DNA of 64,000 nt from Casuarina equisetifolia (GCA_028551475.1 CM052362.1:13694521-13758520), one strand, 5' to 3'. Shown: positions 23,216-35,500, numbered from the stretch's first letter. Program-made: numbers and translations. The notes: a model not told the origin generated them from the letters alone.

Positions 23216-24880
23216 CATAACAGTCATGCTTGGCAAGACATCACTGTGGACTTTATAGAGGTTCAATAATTGCTGTTGATTGTATTACTAAATATGCTCA
23301 TTTTATTGGATTAAGTTATCATTTCTCAACAACTTAAGTGACAAAAGCCCTTATAGATAGGATGGCCAAGCTATATGGATTTTCGCAATTGATTGTATGC
23401 AATCGGGATACTGTTTTCTTCAGCAAATTTTGGGAGATTTCTTTAAAACAGTAAGAGTTAAACTCATTCGTAGCACATCATATTAGCCATAAATGAATGG
23501 TCAAACCAAGAAAGTCAATCAATGTGGTGCGATTTGTGATGGGTTAAAGAGTGAGCTAAGGGTCAAAATAAGATAGAGGAAGGAAATTTTGGAATTTAAA
23601 AGGCAAGGAAGGTAAATTGTAGGGAAATAAACTATAGAACATAAAAACATAAATTTAAATTGCAGATATTTAAATGACATAAAGGTAAAGATTAGAAATT
23701 AAAAATGCATAAAGTAAAAGCTAGAATGTAAAGTAAGGTAAAGTAAAGACTAGAAAGATAGAAAGTTCTCTTCTTATCTTTAGGATACTTATTTGCAAAT
23801 GAGTTCATAATCTCTATTTATAGAGAGCTAAGGTATACAAAAACAAAACAACCATAAATGTAGTCAACAAGACCTTTTGGAACCTACAGAGCATCAAATA
23901 TAGTTTTTTTAGAACTAACTAACATAATAAACAAGACCTTTTTGGAAATAACAAACTAGTAGTAAATTTAGTCAAGGTTGTTTTCTCCTTTTGGATTAGC
24001 ATCCTTATCCTTTGGCTAAGTTGATTGAACTTGAACCCAATGGAGGATGTTGTGACCCCAATTCTTTGACATAGGAACTAGCAAGACTTGGGCCATGTCA
24101 TTAGCTTAGGTCTTAGATGGAACATTGGATGTGCCTACATCACAATGCATAGAGCAATACCTATGCTGCTTTTGTAATAAAAGGCCTAAAAAGTGATATT
24201 CATGGTTGTCTCTAACAGAATGGTGATATAATACCAATTAATATATAGCCCTAAATATGATGCCCTTTGAAGAATTGGTACTAATCTACTTAGCTCATGT
24301 ATCACAACTTCAAGCTTATAGGAGTGCAAGATGTAGATGAATTCTTTTAGAAACAAGTTGATAAGGTCCCACTTGTTAGAGAGCCAAGCTCGAATGATGT
24401 CACATGCTAATTAAAGCCATTCTAAGTGAATGTTCAAGGTGGGTGATTCAATTTAGTTATAGTTGCAACTTTATTGATAGTTGATATTGTCTAAGTGAAT
24501 AGATCAAAAGTTATTCCTATGTTCTTGTGGGTCTTACATGATCGTTGAGCTTATTGGATAAGTCACATACAAGTTGGTTCTTCCACTAGATGTCAACGTA
24601 TATATGGTCTTTCATGTATTGTAGTTGAAAAAAGTAGCTGGGCGCAAATGCAAAATTTACCCAAAAATTTCTCTAATGGATGGAGAATGTAGAACGTTGA
24701 TGGAGCCGCAAAAGGTGATGGACTGTCATATGGTGCAAATTAAAAATGGGCAAGGGGCAAATTTGTTAATTCATTGGTCTAAGCATCTAAAATATAAGTT
24801 AACATGGGATGGGAAGACATTAAATACATCAAACAATAATTTTCATCCTTTAAAATTAGATTGAAGATAAGATAAGATAT
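23216..24880 (+). mobile_element. Ty3/gypsy integrase and chromodomain remnant
   Basis: Integrase core pieces run left to right: HAWQDITVDFIE, ITKYAHFIGLSYHFS, KLYGFSQLIVCNRDTVFFSK and MNGQTKKVNQC (to 23524). After a solo LTR the same protein resumes as QCIEQYLCCFCNKRPKK, WLSLTEW and ALNMMPFEEL (24144-24300), with stops. At 24630-24875 comes RTLMEPQKVMDCHMVQIK and LLIHWSKHLKYKLTWDGKTL, matching the chromodomain (LVxWxxxPxxxATWE). This is a chromovirus-type gypsy relic, inactive because of stops and the insertion. Reverse transcriptase is not seen upstream. Confidence 0.75.
23525..24142 (-). mobile_element. Solo LTR with perfect 5-bp target duplication
   Basis: It begins TGGTGCGATT and ends CTACATCA on the plus strand (TG...CA) and is flanked by CAATG at 23520-23524 and 24143-24147. 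The flanks cut a gypsy integrase between VNQC and QCIEQY, so the insertion point is exact. Internal resemblance to the LTR at 12936-13698 (for example CAATTCTTTGACATAGGAAC against TTAATTCTTTGATATTGGAA) indicates a related family in minus orientation. Confidence 0.85.
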
Positions 24881-25802
24881 AACTATTAAATAAGATGAAA
24901 TAGAATTTTTAGATAAGTTTAGTTCATATTAAAGTAAGATATCCAATATATAACTAAGGCATTCTTAACTTTTAGAATAAGCACACCATTAGAGAATTCA
25001 TACTCACTCTTTTGTATTACTATTAGTTGTTGACTTTTACTAGATCTTTTATTCAATTGAGTCAATAAATGAGGCATTATTCCATTAAGATTCCTTGTGT
25101 TTCTTGATTAGGGGCTCAAGTCTTAACAAGATTAATCTCAATAAGAACAATTAAGGAACTAAGAGAATGATGCATCAAAATAATTTTAATAACCTTAACA
25201 AATACGAGAGAACTACAAACATCTAATTACAAACTATTTAAATTTTAATTAAAAACATTACTTGAATACTCTTGATTCCGAGATGTCTTCACCCTATCCC
25301 TTAGTATCGTTTAACAAAGCCTCCTCGTCGAGTCCAATTCCAATCCCGCTTTCGGGAGACCCGACCAACATATTATATTTAATGTATAATAAGAAATCAC
25401 GTGTCAATTATAAGCTGAAGGATATTTTTCTCGCCCATCCTTCTGTTATGCGGTCGAAAATCAATGGCTTCTTCTCGTTGTATCTTCCCGCATTCGTGAA
25501 TGGACGTTCAACGGAATCTATGCGCCTAACCAGAAATCTTGGCAACAACCCATAGATCTAAGAACAATCATCGTAGCGGCAATGAAAAGAAACAAACAAC
25601 GCTTAAGGAAATCAAGAAAATAACAGAGTAAGAGAAAATGAAAACAAAGCTAGTGAATGGGATTGAAAATTAGATCAAGGTCCTGAAATATTCACAAATC
25701 TTCACCATAAAGGGCGTGTCAAATCTCCCTAGAAATCAAAGAAACAAGAAGAAGACTACATTGATTAAATTGAAGGGGGGCGATACAGAGGAATGGGAAA
25801 GA
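24881..25802. other. Intergenic, no gene recognised
   Basis: AT-rich to about 25260, then more GC (25260-25560) with an open frame of no known domain. It covers the 3' flank of the CML25-like gene. Confidence 0.4.
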
Positions 25803-26381
25803 TCATTGGTCCTTCAAATCCGTCCGCGAGCCTTTCATCATCATGACCTGGAATTCGTCGAAGCTAATCATCCCGTCGCCGTTACTATCGACCCCGCAGA
25901 TCATCTTCCGGCACTCGGACAGAGAGCACTCGTCGTTCAGGCTCTTCAAGACCTCATACAACTCCTCTGCGGATATCAATCCGTTCCCGTCGATGTCGTA
26001 GACGGAGAAGGCGTCCTTGAGATTCTCCAACGCCTCGTCGGAATCCACGCCCTTGGTGTTCAGCTCCACGAACTCCTGGAGGTCGATGTGCCCGTCGCCG
26101 TCCGCATCCACCTCTTTGATCATCTTCTCGAGCTCCTCCTTCGAGGCCGGGTGGCCCAGGCTGCCCAAGATGGTTCCTAGCTCGGAGGACGAGATCTTGC
26201 CGTCGCCATTAACGTCGAACTTCCTGAAGACTTGCTCAAGCTCCGCCACGATCTGCGACTTGCCGTTCAAGGACGGGGAACTCGAGGCCATCGGGTTCGC
26301 TGAGGTAGTCGTGGATGCGAGGGAGGAACTACTGGACGAGTCGGATTTCTTCTTCCGGCGGAAGATGGACTTCAAATTCAT
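25803..26381 (-). CDS. Calmodulin-like calcium sensor, CML25-like
   Basis: Intronless gene of 192 residues from ATG 26381. A basic/Ser-rich N-terminus (MNLKSIFRRKKKSDSSSSSS) precedes four EF-hands with complete 12-residue loops: DVNGDGKISSSE (56-67), DADGDGHIDLQE (92-103), DIDGNGLISAEE (129-140) and DSNGDGMISFDE (165-176). All have Asp at position 1 and Glu at position 12, so four calcium sites are expected. The segment FVELNTKGVDSDEALENLKD between the lobes is typical of the CML25/CML26-type group. Members bind calcium and relay it to target proteins; Arabidopsis CML25 acts in pollen tubes and root hairs. The coding region is markedly GC-richer than its surroundings, which creates long antisense frames. 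The closest Arabidopsis match is judged from memory. Confidence 0.92.
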   Translation of the reverse strand: MNLKSIFRRKKKSDSSSSSSLASTTTSANPMASSSPSLNGKSQIVAELEQVFRKFDVNGDGKISSSELGTILGSLGHPASKEELEKMIKEVDADGDGHIDLQEFVELNTKGVDSDEALENLKDAFSVYDIDGNGLISAEELYEVLKSLNDECSLSECRKMICGVDSNGDGMISFDEFQVMMMKGSRTDLKDQ

Positions 26382-27523
26382 GATTTGGCTGGAGAAACAG
26401 AATGATATTGGCGGTGGTTGGGAAAGAGAGCGAAATGAGGGGTGGAGAGATTTGCCTTCGGGAAAAAGAAGGAAAGAGAAATCTGAGTCCTAACGGGAAT
26501 GCAGCCTTGTAACGGAACCCGTTCTTAGCCTGTGTGGGAAAATTTCGAGTTCCAAATTTAAAGGTGGAGAATGTGGGTGGGATGGAAGCACGGATTTCGA
26601 GGCGTTAAGAGTCATGGAATCTCCTCCGGGCACCTCTTTTTTCCTTCCGGTAGACTCATGCGCTACCTTCCTCGCAACTGCATTTATTTTACAGTATAAC
26701 TGAAAAGTAACTGAGGATCAGTTTTATAAAGAAAATCTAAAAAAATAAAAAACAGTGAAGAGTTATAGTGGATCCTAACATGTGTTACATATGCATCATA
26801 GAAATATAAGGTATTACAAATTTCAATGAAATAAATCTGCATTCCATTATTATCTCTTATGCTCTAAAATTAATACAAAATGTGGTTTTGTATTTTGATA
26901 TTTGATTCATTTCATGCTTTAATTTTGAAATATATGAAATCACTTTTGAGAATGATAAATAATTGAATGACACAGAAGACTTGATTGCCGAAAGCTCAAA
27001 TCTAAGATTACAATTCCCATTAAGCTTTTCGAAAATAATCTAAAAGCAAGGTTGATAATGTCTTATAATAGAATCAATTTGACTTGTGGCACGAGATTCA
27101 AACCACCGAAAATTGTTATTCTAATCTTAGGTAAGTATCAATCTCATAAAATAGAAACACTAACTTATTCAAGAACCACAACACTTAAATGACTGATGTG
27201 CCGAGCTTTTCTTTACAAAAGATAGCCAATGATAGAAGTTCGTGCTAGATTTAATTTCTTTCGGAATCATTATTTCATGCAATGTTTTTATTTTACTTTT
27301 CTATATAGTTCTTTTAAAAAAGAATTGCAATTATATATATATATATATATACACACTTTTACATTGAATAGAAGTATGTTCATAGATAAGAATAAAACTT
27401 GGTAAATCAGAGGATTTGCATACTAGCGACTTATCTCTAAATAAAAGAACTACTACTAATCCTTACGCAAGAAGTAAACAAAGAAAAAGATGACTACTTT
27501 CTATCTTTGAAGGTAACTAGTAA
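26382..27523. other. Upstream flank of the CML25-like gene and AT-rich spacer
   Basis: The first ~300 bp hold the 5' UTR/promoter of the minus-strand gene. The rest is AT-rich, with a (TA)10 run at 27331-27350. No coding signal seen. Confidence 0.4.
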
Positions 27524-28222
27524 TGTTAGGAATTGTAATTGTCCTACATGTGATATGAATGCTTGATTCTTTAGCCTTATTGATGGGTTATTCAACTATC
27601 TCCTTGAGACATCTTTTGGAAAGTCACTTAGGCCTAACTTAATATGGCATTGGAGCTAAGTGCATCTAATTTGAGCCTTCAAGCTATCTTCTCCTTCGGG
27701 CCTTTTTCATGAAGTTGATGGATTCATCCCATGAAAAGAAAGGGCATGTTAAGAATCGTAATTGTCCCACAACACATATAGTTACTTAATTCTCTAGCCT
27801 TGTTAATGAGTGGTTCCTCTCTTCCCTTGAAATGTCTTTTGGAGAGTCACTTGGGCCTAACTTAACTTGGTATAAAAGCAAGTACATATAGGTTGAGCCT
27901 TCAAACCTTTTCCACAAACTTAATGGATTTGTCTCACATGAAGAAAAGGCATATTTAGAACTTAATTGTCTACACCAAATATGGATGCTTGATTTTTTGG
28001 CCTTATTAATGGGTAGTTCTTTTTCCTCTTTTAGATATCTTTTCATGAGTCACCTAAGCTTACCTTAACATGGTAACAAAGCTAGTACATTTAGGCCAAG
28101 TCTTTAAGTTGCTTTATCCTTTAGGCCTTCTCCATGGACTTGATGAAATTATCCCGTGTGGAGTGGATGCATATTTGAAATTGTAATGTCCCACATCAAA
28201 TATGGGTGTTTGATTTTATGGC
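27524..28222 (+). repeat. Tandem array of ~215-bp TRIM-like units
   Basis: Three full imperfect units start at about 27524, 27747 and 27950, and a partial fourth at about 28172. Each starts like TGTTAGGAATTGTAATTGTC, continues with YACAxxAxATATGGATGCTT, then GGCCTTATTAATGGG, then GAGTCACTTGGGCCTAACTT. Each full unit then has a variant of ATGGTATCAAAGC (for example ACATGGTAACAAAGCTAGTA), close to the tRNA-Met primer-binding motif TGGTATCAGAGC. This layout fits tandem copies of a terminal-repeat retrotransposon in miniature, or of its LTR plus PBS. No protein is encoded. Confidence 0.6.
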
Positions 28223-28732
28223 TCATGCCAATCAAATCATAAGGATTGTTATTCCACAATTCTTTGATGCACAAGGCGTTGGCTCACTAAGAAAAGGTAG
28301 TCGAGACTATGCATTGGGCCAAGGAGGACAATTAGTGTTAAGGTGAGACCTACCTAGGACAACTAGATCAAGCACCAAAACCATTGCCAAAGGAGGCCAA
28401 GTGATGTGTGATCTAGAAATCTAACAACAGGTAAAGTTGTGACAAAAAAGTCACGCAATGGATTTTGGCAAGAAGGGACCAAACATAACCCCACTCACAG
28501 TAGAAAAGGGATGCCAACCATCCGATCTACCTAGTGGGCCAGTCATCAAACTGTTTTTGCCCCACTAAGCAAGATTATCAAAGCTTCTTCGACGAGTATT
28601 TTGATGAGCATATCTGAAGGGGCAAAATAGGTATTTTCTTCTTAAGCTAGTAAATAAATATCCCTTATTAGAATAATATTTGTTTTTAGTAACTAGAACT
28701 TGTTTTTAAAGGCTAATGATGTATGAAAATAA
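28223..28732. other. Repeat-derived spacer
   Basis: No open frame of note. It probably belongs to the flanking retroelements; a chromodomain-tail/LTR junction follows at 28733. Confidence 0.35.
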
Positions 28733-31105
28733 AACCTTGAGGATAAAGTTTTTTTTAATAAAGGATAGAATGTTACGAGCCTAAATTTAGGCCCTATTAT
28801 TGTTCATGGCATATTGGCTTATTGGCTTACTATAGCTTAGCCCAAGTCAATTTAATGTTATCTTTTATATTCCATAGATTGTAATGTAAAGGAAGCTTTT
28901 GTTAAATAGAAAAAATTATTAAAAGCTGCAAACTTTCTCGAAAGAATCTAATCATGTCATTTTGCCTTTGTGCATTCCCTTTTATCTCTTATCTTTCTTT
29001 CCTAAATCTTTAACATTATAAGGAGAAAAATGGCTCTCACATATCCAAATCATTGCCATAGCCCCCACTCATTGTTGTTAAACTAGTTACAAGTTTTTCT
29101 GCCTAGAGTTCTTGCAAAAGAATGCCTATAAATGGTTAAATAAAGCTCAAGATGCTTTTGAAAGATTAAAAATAGTTATGACTACAACCTCAATAAATGT
29201 GTTCTTAGACTTCTCTCAACCCTTAATTGTGATGACATAGGGAATGAAACTTCTCACACTTTTTAGAAGACATTGCATGACTATCATATGAAGTTATTCA
29301 AATATGGTAAGAGATGCTAACAATAGTTATGGCTATGTATAAGTGGATGCATTACTTGTTAGGTCACCAATTTTTCATTAGGATTGATTAGAGGAGTCCA
29401 AAGTCATTGCAAGACTAGAAGATCATGAGTCTAATGTAATAAAGATAAATGCTTAAGTTGATAGAATATAATTTTGTAGTGGAATATAAGTCAAGTAGAC
29501 AACATGTGGCAGTAGGTACACTATCTAGGAAACTGCCATGGATAAAGTGGGGATTAAGAGGCAAGGTTGATTCAAGCTAATTTCCCAATAAGTTTCCTAA
29601 TGAGTGGAAACTATCATGGATAAAGTGGAGATTAACTTGAAATTATAAAAATTGACAGATAGAATTCAACAGGAAAGACTATTAGACCTTGGGAATAAAA
29701 GAGAAAGGTAATATTCTACGAAGGCTGGATATATCTAAATAATGACTCTTCTTTAATTCTAGTGATGATCAAAGAGATTCACTTAGACACTCATGAAAGG
29801 GCTTAAAAAACTCTCAAGTGCATAAGAGTAGTTTTCTTTTGAAAAGGGATTAAGAAAACGATAAACAAGTAAGTGAGCGAATGTTCTATATGTTAGAAAT
29901 GTAAAAGAGGTAATATATTGCTAGTAGGAAAACTTTAGTCACTTCTAATTCTGGAGCAAGAATAGGAAGACATACCTATAGACTTTATATAAAGGTTGTC
30001 AATATCATGGAGAAAGTTAATAATCTTAGTGGTGGATGATTGCTTGTCTAAGTATGGGCATTTCATTGTTCTCTATTAACCTTATACTACTCAAGTAGTT
30101 GCTTATACTTTCTTTGATAACATGTTCAAGTCATATGGAATGCCAAAGTTCATTATTTGTGATAAAGATTCGTTGTTTACTATCATCTTTTAGAAGAGTT
30201 ATTTCATTTATAGGTACTTTTAATTTCACATCCATTTATCATTCACAATTGAATACACAAATGAAGGTTGTAAATCCAATAATGGAGATGTATCTTTGCT
30301 ATTTCACTAGGAAGATCATCAAGGAGTGGATTAAATGGTTGTCTTAGGAATAATACTTTCAAAATACCAATTAGCATAATGCCACCCTTTATATGTTCTA
30401 TGAGATAGTCTTTAGGTGTAGTGGCTTTAATGGAACACATTTTAGGAGAAAGGGACCAACAACTAGCACAATTGAGACAAAATTGTAAAGGCCACAACTA
30501 AGGATGAAGACATTTTATGATAGTAAGCAATCCAAGTTGCAATATGACCTGGGAGATCAAGTTTACTTTTAATTGCCAAATTATTGTCAAATTTAAATTG
30601 TCTCCTAAGTTCTATGGCCCATTTAGGGTAATGCAATGGGTGTGAGTAGTGGCATACAAGTTGGAGCTTCTAGAAGGTCTCAAGTCCATCCAATGTTCCA
30701 TATGCCCAAGTTGAAACAATGTGTTAGTAGCCCACTCTTCCTTAAGAACCTCAAGACTTAATATTAGTTCATCAAATGCAGGCCTTATTGGAAAAAAGAT
30801 GGACAAAGGGTCACACTAAGGTGTTAGTTCATTGGAAAGGGAAATCGCCTTTTAAAGCCTTGTGGGAAGAAAAGTCCTCGTTTTTGGTTAGGTCTCTAGA
30901 CTTTTGCCTTGAGGACAAAGCAATTTTGATGCGGCTAAGAATGTTACAAATCGAAGCAAATGGAAAGAGGAGAAAATGATGCAAAGTTAAGTATGATTTG
31001 TATTGGTTGTTGTGGTTTCTGTTAATTGTTTTAGTTGGGCTTGTGTGGGGCAGAACTTGTGTCTTTGGGTGGCTCATTAGTGGGCTGTTATATGTGTTTG
31101 TTTCT
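28733..31105 (+). mobile_element. Decayed chromodomain Ty3/gypsy element
   Basis: A junction at 28733-28790 resembles a chromodomain tail running into an LTR start (CCTTGAGGATAAAG then GAATGTTACGAGCC). From 29140 come RT/RNase H pieces: KAQDAFERLKIVMTTTSINV, EMLTIVMAMYKWMHYLLGHQ and EYKSSRQHVAVGTLSRK. Integrase follows: a zinc-finger-like CSICxKCKRG near 29900, VVDDCLSKYGHF near 30035, then FKSYGMPKFIICDKDSLF near 30125. A chromodomain lies at 30776-30960: KVLVHWKGKSPFKALWEEKS then DFCLEDKAILM. Frames change and stops are frequent, so it is dead. It encoded pol of a chromovirus, which uses the chromodomain for targeting to heterochromatin. Confidence 0.75.
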
Positions 31106-31340
31106 GGTTAGGTTTCCCGATTTCTGCCTTGAGGAAAAAGCAATTTTGATGGGATCGAGAATGTTATAGGACGGGGCAACTGAAAAGAGGAGAAAAGTTG
31201 GTGGAGTTAAAGTATGATTTACGTTGAATGTTGCGGTTTCTGTCTTATTTTGTTAATTGTTTTAGTTGCGTTTTGTGTTGGGCTGAACTTGTGTCTTTGG
31301 GTGGCCCGTTAGTACGTTGTCATGTGTCTTTCTATGTGGG
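30886..31340 (+). repeat. Tandem duplication (~220 bp) of the chromodomain end/LTR junction
   Basis: The segment starting GGTTAGGTCTCTAGACTTTT (30886) is repeated imperfectly from 31106 (GGTTAGGTTTCCCGATTTCT). Both copies contain GCCTTGAGGAMAAAGCAATT and end near TGTCTTTGGGTGGCYCRTTA. The first copy carries the chromodomain C-terminus in frame; the second is non-coding. Confidence 0.85.
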
Positions 31341-31608
31341 TTTATATTGTTAAATTGGGTGTAGTTATTTGTGTAGAGGGCTGGTGTATTTGTGGCCCAC
31401 AGTCTAGTTGGGGTACGTGAGGAAATCGAATTCCCTCACTGGTGATGGCAGAACAATGTTTCCTCTTCCTCGCGAGGCTCTCTCTGTCGATTGAAACCAG
31501 ATTTTCAGGTGATTGTTTTCCTCCATTGTTCCTCACCATCGGAAGAACCCTCCAAACATTCCTCACAGAGGATTTGCAAACGGTCCCAGAACCCTTTTAC
31601 AGACCGTC

Positions 31609-32040
31609 ATGGCTGCCGCCCGTAACAAAAGGGATGAAGAAGGGTCCTCCAACATTGTGCAGCGCCGGCCTAATTGGTGATGATAGTACGAGGTGGGGGT
31701 GGAAATCTCTGGGCCACCGGCCACCCCTTTTGAAGGAGGTATATTCAGTTTGTCCATTGCCTTTCCACCCAATTACCCTTTCAATCCACCCAAAGTCACC
31801 TTCAATACCAAGGTCTACAAGACTCCTGCCTACATCGTGTCTGCAGTGTTAGTCTCCGTACGCGCCTGGGACTCATCGCCCAACCTGATAGATCCTCTGG
31901 AGCGTGAAATCCCTGCCGTCTACAACAGACGCATACTCCAGTACCAGATAACAGCCCGTGAATGGACCGACAAGTATGCCCTCCCAAAAAAGCTCGGCAC
32001 TTCGCTCTGTGTGTCAATTCCCCACTATTTTGATAAATAA
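31609..32040 (+). pseudogene. Ubiquitin-conjugating enzyme (E2) pseudogene
   Basis: One frame gives KKGPPTLCSAGLIGDDSTRW (to about 31695). Another continues VEISGPPATPFEGGIFSLSI, FPPNYPFNPPKVTFNTKVY and, at the end, IPAVYNRRILQYQITAREWT, the E2 fold in order. The frame break at about 31696 fits loss of one base. Between KVY and VLVSVRAWDSSPNLIDPLE about 28 codons are missing, including the HPN motif and the catalytic Cys, so no ubiquitin thioester could form. Introns are absent, which suggests a processed copy, although a degraded genomic copy cannot be excluded. It lies about 460 bp upstream of the ankyrin gene. Confidence 0.8.
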
Positions 32041-32501
32041 ATCAAAGGCAAGATTGAATTATCTTCCGTTATGTCCATTATCTACCAGAAAAATATGAAG
32101 ATTGGGTTGGGCTTGGATTCTGAGAAGAAGACTGACAATACGCACTATTTATAGTTTCGGTCTCTTTTTAATCTGGCGTTGGCTTCCTCCGGCCTAATGA
32201 AAGCCTACAAGACAAGACACAGACAGTCACGTAAAAGCTATCCTTAACAAGCCGATAGCGCCTCGTGGGTTTCTTGTCATCCCGGACCCCACCATTTGCT
32301 CCTCCGAATTGAAAGACATCAGCCACGACTCCTCGGCATCTCTCCTTTCAAGCGCATCAGGAAAACTTTCCAGCGACTGAAAGCAATTTCACGCGTCTTT
32401 TGTCCTTTTGAATACCGTCCAGTTCTTCCTTCTCCTTTTCTTCTTTTCTCCTTTAACATCGATGAAAAATTAGAACCTCGGTGCCGTGACACTCCTACCT
32501 C
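32041..32501 (+). promoter_or_regulatory. Upstream region of the ankyrin gene
   Basis: This stretch holds the 5' flank of the gene starting at 32502, including a TATA-like CTATTTATAG at about 32145-32154. Pyrimidine-rich sequence at about 32420-32455 may belong to the leader. Confidence 0.35.
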
Positions 32502-35500
32502 ATGGACTCTCAGTCTCTGCGCTTCATCACCCACCGCTCCTTCTTCTCTGCCGTCCGATCCGGCGACCTCGACTCCGTCAAACGCCTCTTGGATGAGCTT
32601 ACCGGAGAAGAGCTGTCAGATGGGTCCGCGGCCTCCGATCTTTTGGCTTTGCAAAACGACGGGGGCGAGACCGCCCTGTACATCGCCGCGGCGAATAATT
32701 TTCTGGAGCTCTTCAGATTCTTGCTCAGGTTCTCTGATATTCAGATTTTAAAGATCAGGTCCAAGGCTGATATGGACGCATTTCACGTTGCCGCTAAGCG
32801 CGGCCACTTGGGTATTTGCTTCCAAACTGTTCTTATCTTGGCAGTTTTTCTTCTTCTTCTTCTTCTTCTTCTTCTTCTTCTTCTTCTTCTTCTTCCTGTG
32901 TAACTCTTCCTGGAATTGTCTGGTTTCAATTGCGTTGTCGCGAATTAACTGAAAATTTTCTTTTTCTGTATGGGTTGTATTTTATTTATTGATGGTTGTT
33001 TTTGGGAGTATAAGCTGCTTTGGCTGCGAGGATGATTCCAGGGAATGATCAAAGTTGGCTTGTTTAGTTACTGTTTGTTAATTGATTGGAATTACTGCTC
33101 TTGTTGCCTAGGCTAGACGCAGTTTAACGTTTTGAGATTTCTAACTAAGAGATATCTAGTTATATGCTCATTTCTGAGGCATATATCTTTTCTTTTTTAA
33201 GTGCTGATCTTCAGCTAATAAATTTCTTCTTTCACGTATTTGGAAATTTTGGAGATTGAAATCTATCGATTGTAAGCTAGCTCAATTCTGGACTTCGGTG
33301 TAAGAAAGTAGTTCATGTAACGATCAGGCTTTTGGTTACAGGGAAGATCTCAATTTTTCGTGTCATATGAGAGATGTTGTTTATTGAACCATGGGATCAT
33401 TGGAGTCATTGTTAAATGACTTCATTAATCTAAGGTCAATTAAACGTTAAGTGAGATTATTGGTTCATAAAGAAAATGCTTCTATTTTTGTAATTCAGGT
33501 GACCTTCTCACCCTTTAAATGAGGTGTATATCATCAATTATCAGAGACATGGGAGAAAGAATGGGGGTTCAAGGTGGGGGGGATTTTGAGTTTTCAATGG
33601 TTGGTAAATGCTTGGTATTGGGAGTTTTTAATGGTTTCTGGGGAGCCCTTACTTTTGACTAATTTCTGGACTTCGAAGGTTGAGATTGTAAACTAGAAAA
33701 TAGTCGCTCATGTTAAATGGGGGTCTTCCTATGTCACCTTGTAAACAAAGGCCGGTAGTGCTCCTTGGAATCTTGCAGTGACAAGAACTAATGTAAATTG
33801 AACTCAACCAACAAATCTTCACTGTTGTTTATTTGAAAAGTGTACCACCTGTTTGGGCTGCTATCCAAATTCTAAACACCTACTACTAATCATAGATGTT
33901 CTATGGTTCATGAGTAAGTAAAGCAACTTGGCTATTAAGCATGGAGCATCATCTAGGACTTAACTGATAGTAACCTATTGGTTTGTCTTGCTTGAATTAT
34001 TCTGATCTATTATGTCATGTTAAGAGGATTGGATTTTCCAGTTATTGTAGTATTGAAAGGATTTAACTAATCCCAAGAAAAGTAAAGGATATATTTTTTT
34101 TTTCTTTTCCCCTGAAGTATGGCATGTACTTTTATTTTGTGTAGGGATTGTGAAGGAACTTTTAGGCATTTGGCCTGAGCTTTCTAGGTCATGTGACTCC
34201 TCAAACACTAGCCCCCTCTATGCAGCTGCTGTTCAGGAGCACTTGGATGTAGTGAATGCCATCTTGGATGATGATGCCAGCTCAATTCGGATAGTAAGGA
34301 AAAATGGGAAGACTGCATTGCATAATGCTGCTAGGTATGGCCTACTTTCTATCGTAAAAGCACTTATAGAGCACGATCAAGGAATAGTCAGCATCAAAGA
34401 TAAGAAGGGCCAAACAGCACTCCATATGGCTGCCAAAGGTCAGTGCCCTTCAGTTGTCGAGGAGATCTTGTCTGCCGATATCTCTATACTCAATGAACGT
34501 GACAAGAAAGGCAATACGGCTGTGCACATAGCCACAAGGAAAGGCCGATCAGAGGTATTTACTTTGAACTTAACAAAGAGATGCCACATTTGTTTTACCC
34601 CAAAAATTTTACTCCATTTTTTTCAGTTCAGTTGAACTTTAAAGAGTGTTTAGATTATGGGAGTGATTTCATTTTTGGAAGGATTCAGCTTGTAGCATTA
34701 GGAAAACTTTCCAAGGAGCCTGTTCCTTGGCTTCGTCAAACTACCAACTAGGGATTTTTGTATCACCTCTTTGCGGATATGTATGGCCCTGGTCGTAATT
34801 TAAATGAGGAAGGGGATTTGAAAAAGACTGAATTTTGTCGCTTCTTAACATTTATATGATCACAAAGAGGCAGGGTAACCATGTGATGAATGAAAAGAAT
34901 GCCTCTTACATTTGCATATACAAGTTAACAAGGCTTCAAATCTTAGATGTGCTTCTTTCAGTATTTAGCTTTCACAATTGACCACTAAACTGTATTTAAA
35001 TAAGTAAAGGCGCACATGTAAAATGTTTAGGTACTTTAGCATCTTTTCTCGTTGCATGTGTTGTTGAAAACATATTTAGCGCTTGAGCTTCAGATATTGG
35101 GAACTCTGTTATCTTGCTGTATGAATGAGATTTGAAAAAAGGAACACCAATATGAGGAAATAAAGTTTGATTTGCTGGGAGAATGAGGGAATGAAAAGGT
35201 TTCAATATCGATAGTCAATCATCATTTGAGACTTGAGCTTAAAAATTTTCATCCTTTTGCTTTACATGCTATTAGGTGTTAACAAGATGCAGTACGAAAT
35301 TTCCCATTCAAATCTGCTTTTATTCCTTGAAAATCTGCTATCTTTCTACTACCATGTGTTTACATCCAAGATTTATCCTAGATTGTGACAGCATTCTCTA
35401 TAAGTTTATTCTTCATCACGTATTTTCAAATAATTATTGAAGGGAAAATATATGCCCTTAAATGTGTTTGTTCCCTTTGAGTTAGTTGGTTTTTCTCCTG

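Noticed and set aside
26017-26493. Long plus-strand open frames antisense to the CML25-like gene (also 25716-26180)
   Set aside because: They mirror the GC-rich EF-hand coding sequence and encode nothing recognisable.
27524-28222. CRISPR-like array
   Set aside because: Units are ~215 bp, imperfect and without spacers, in a plant genome; a TRIM/LTR-type array fits better.
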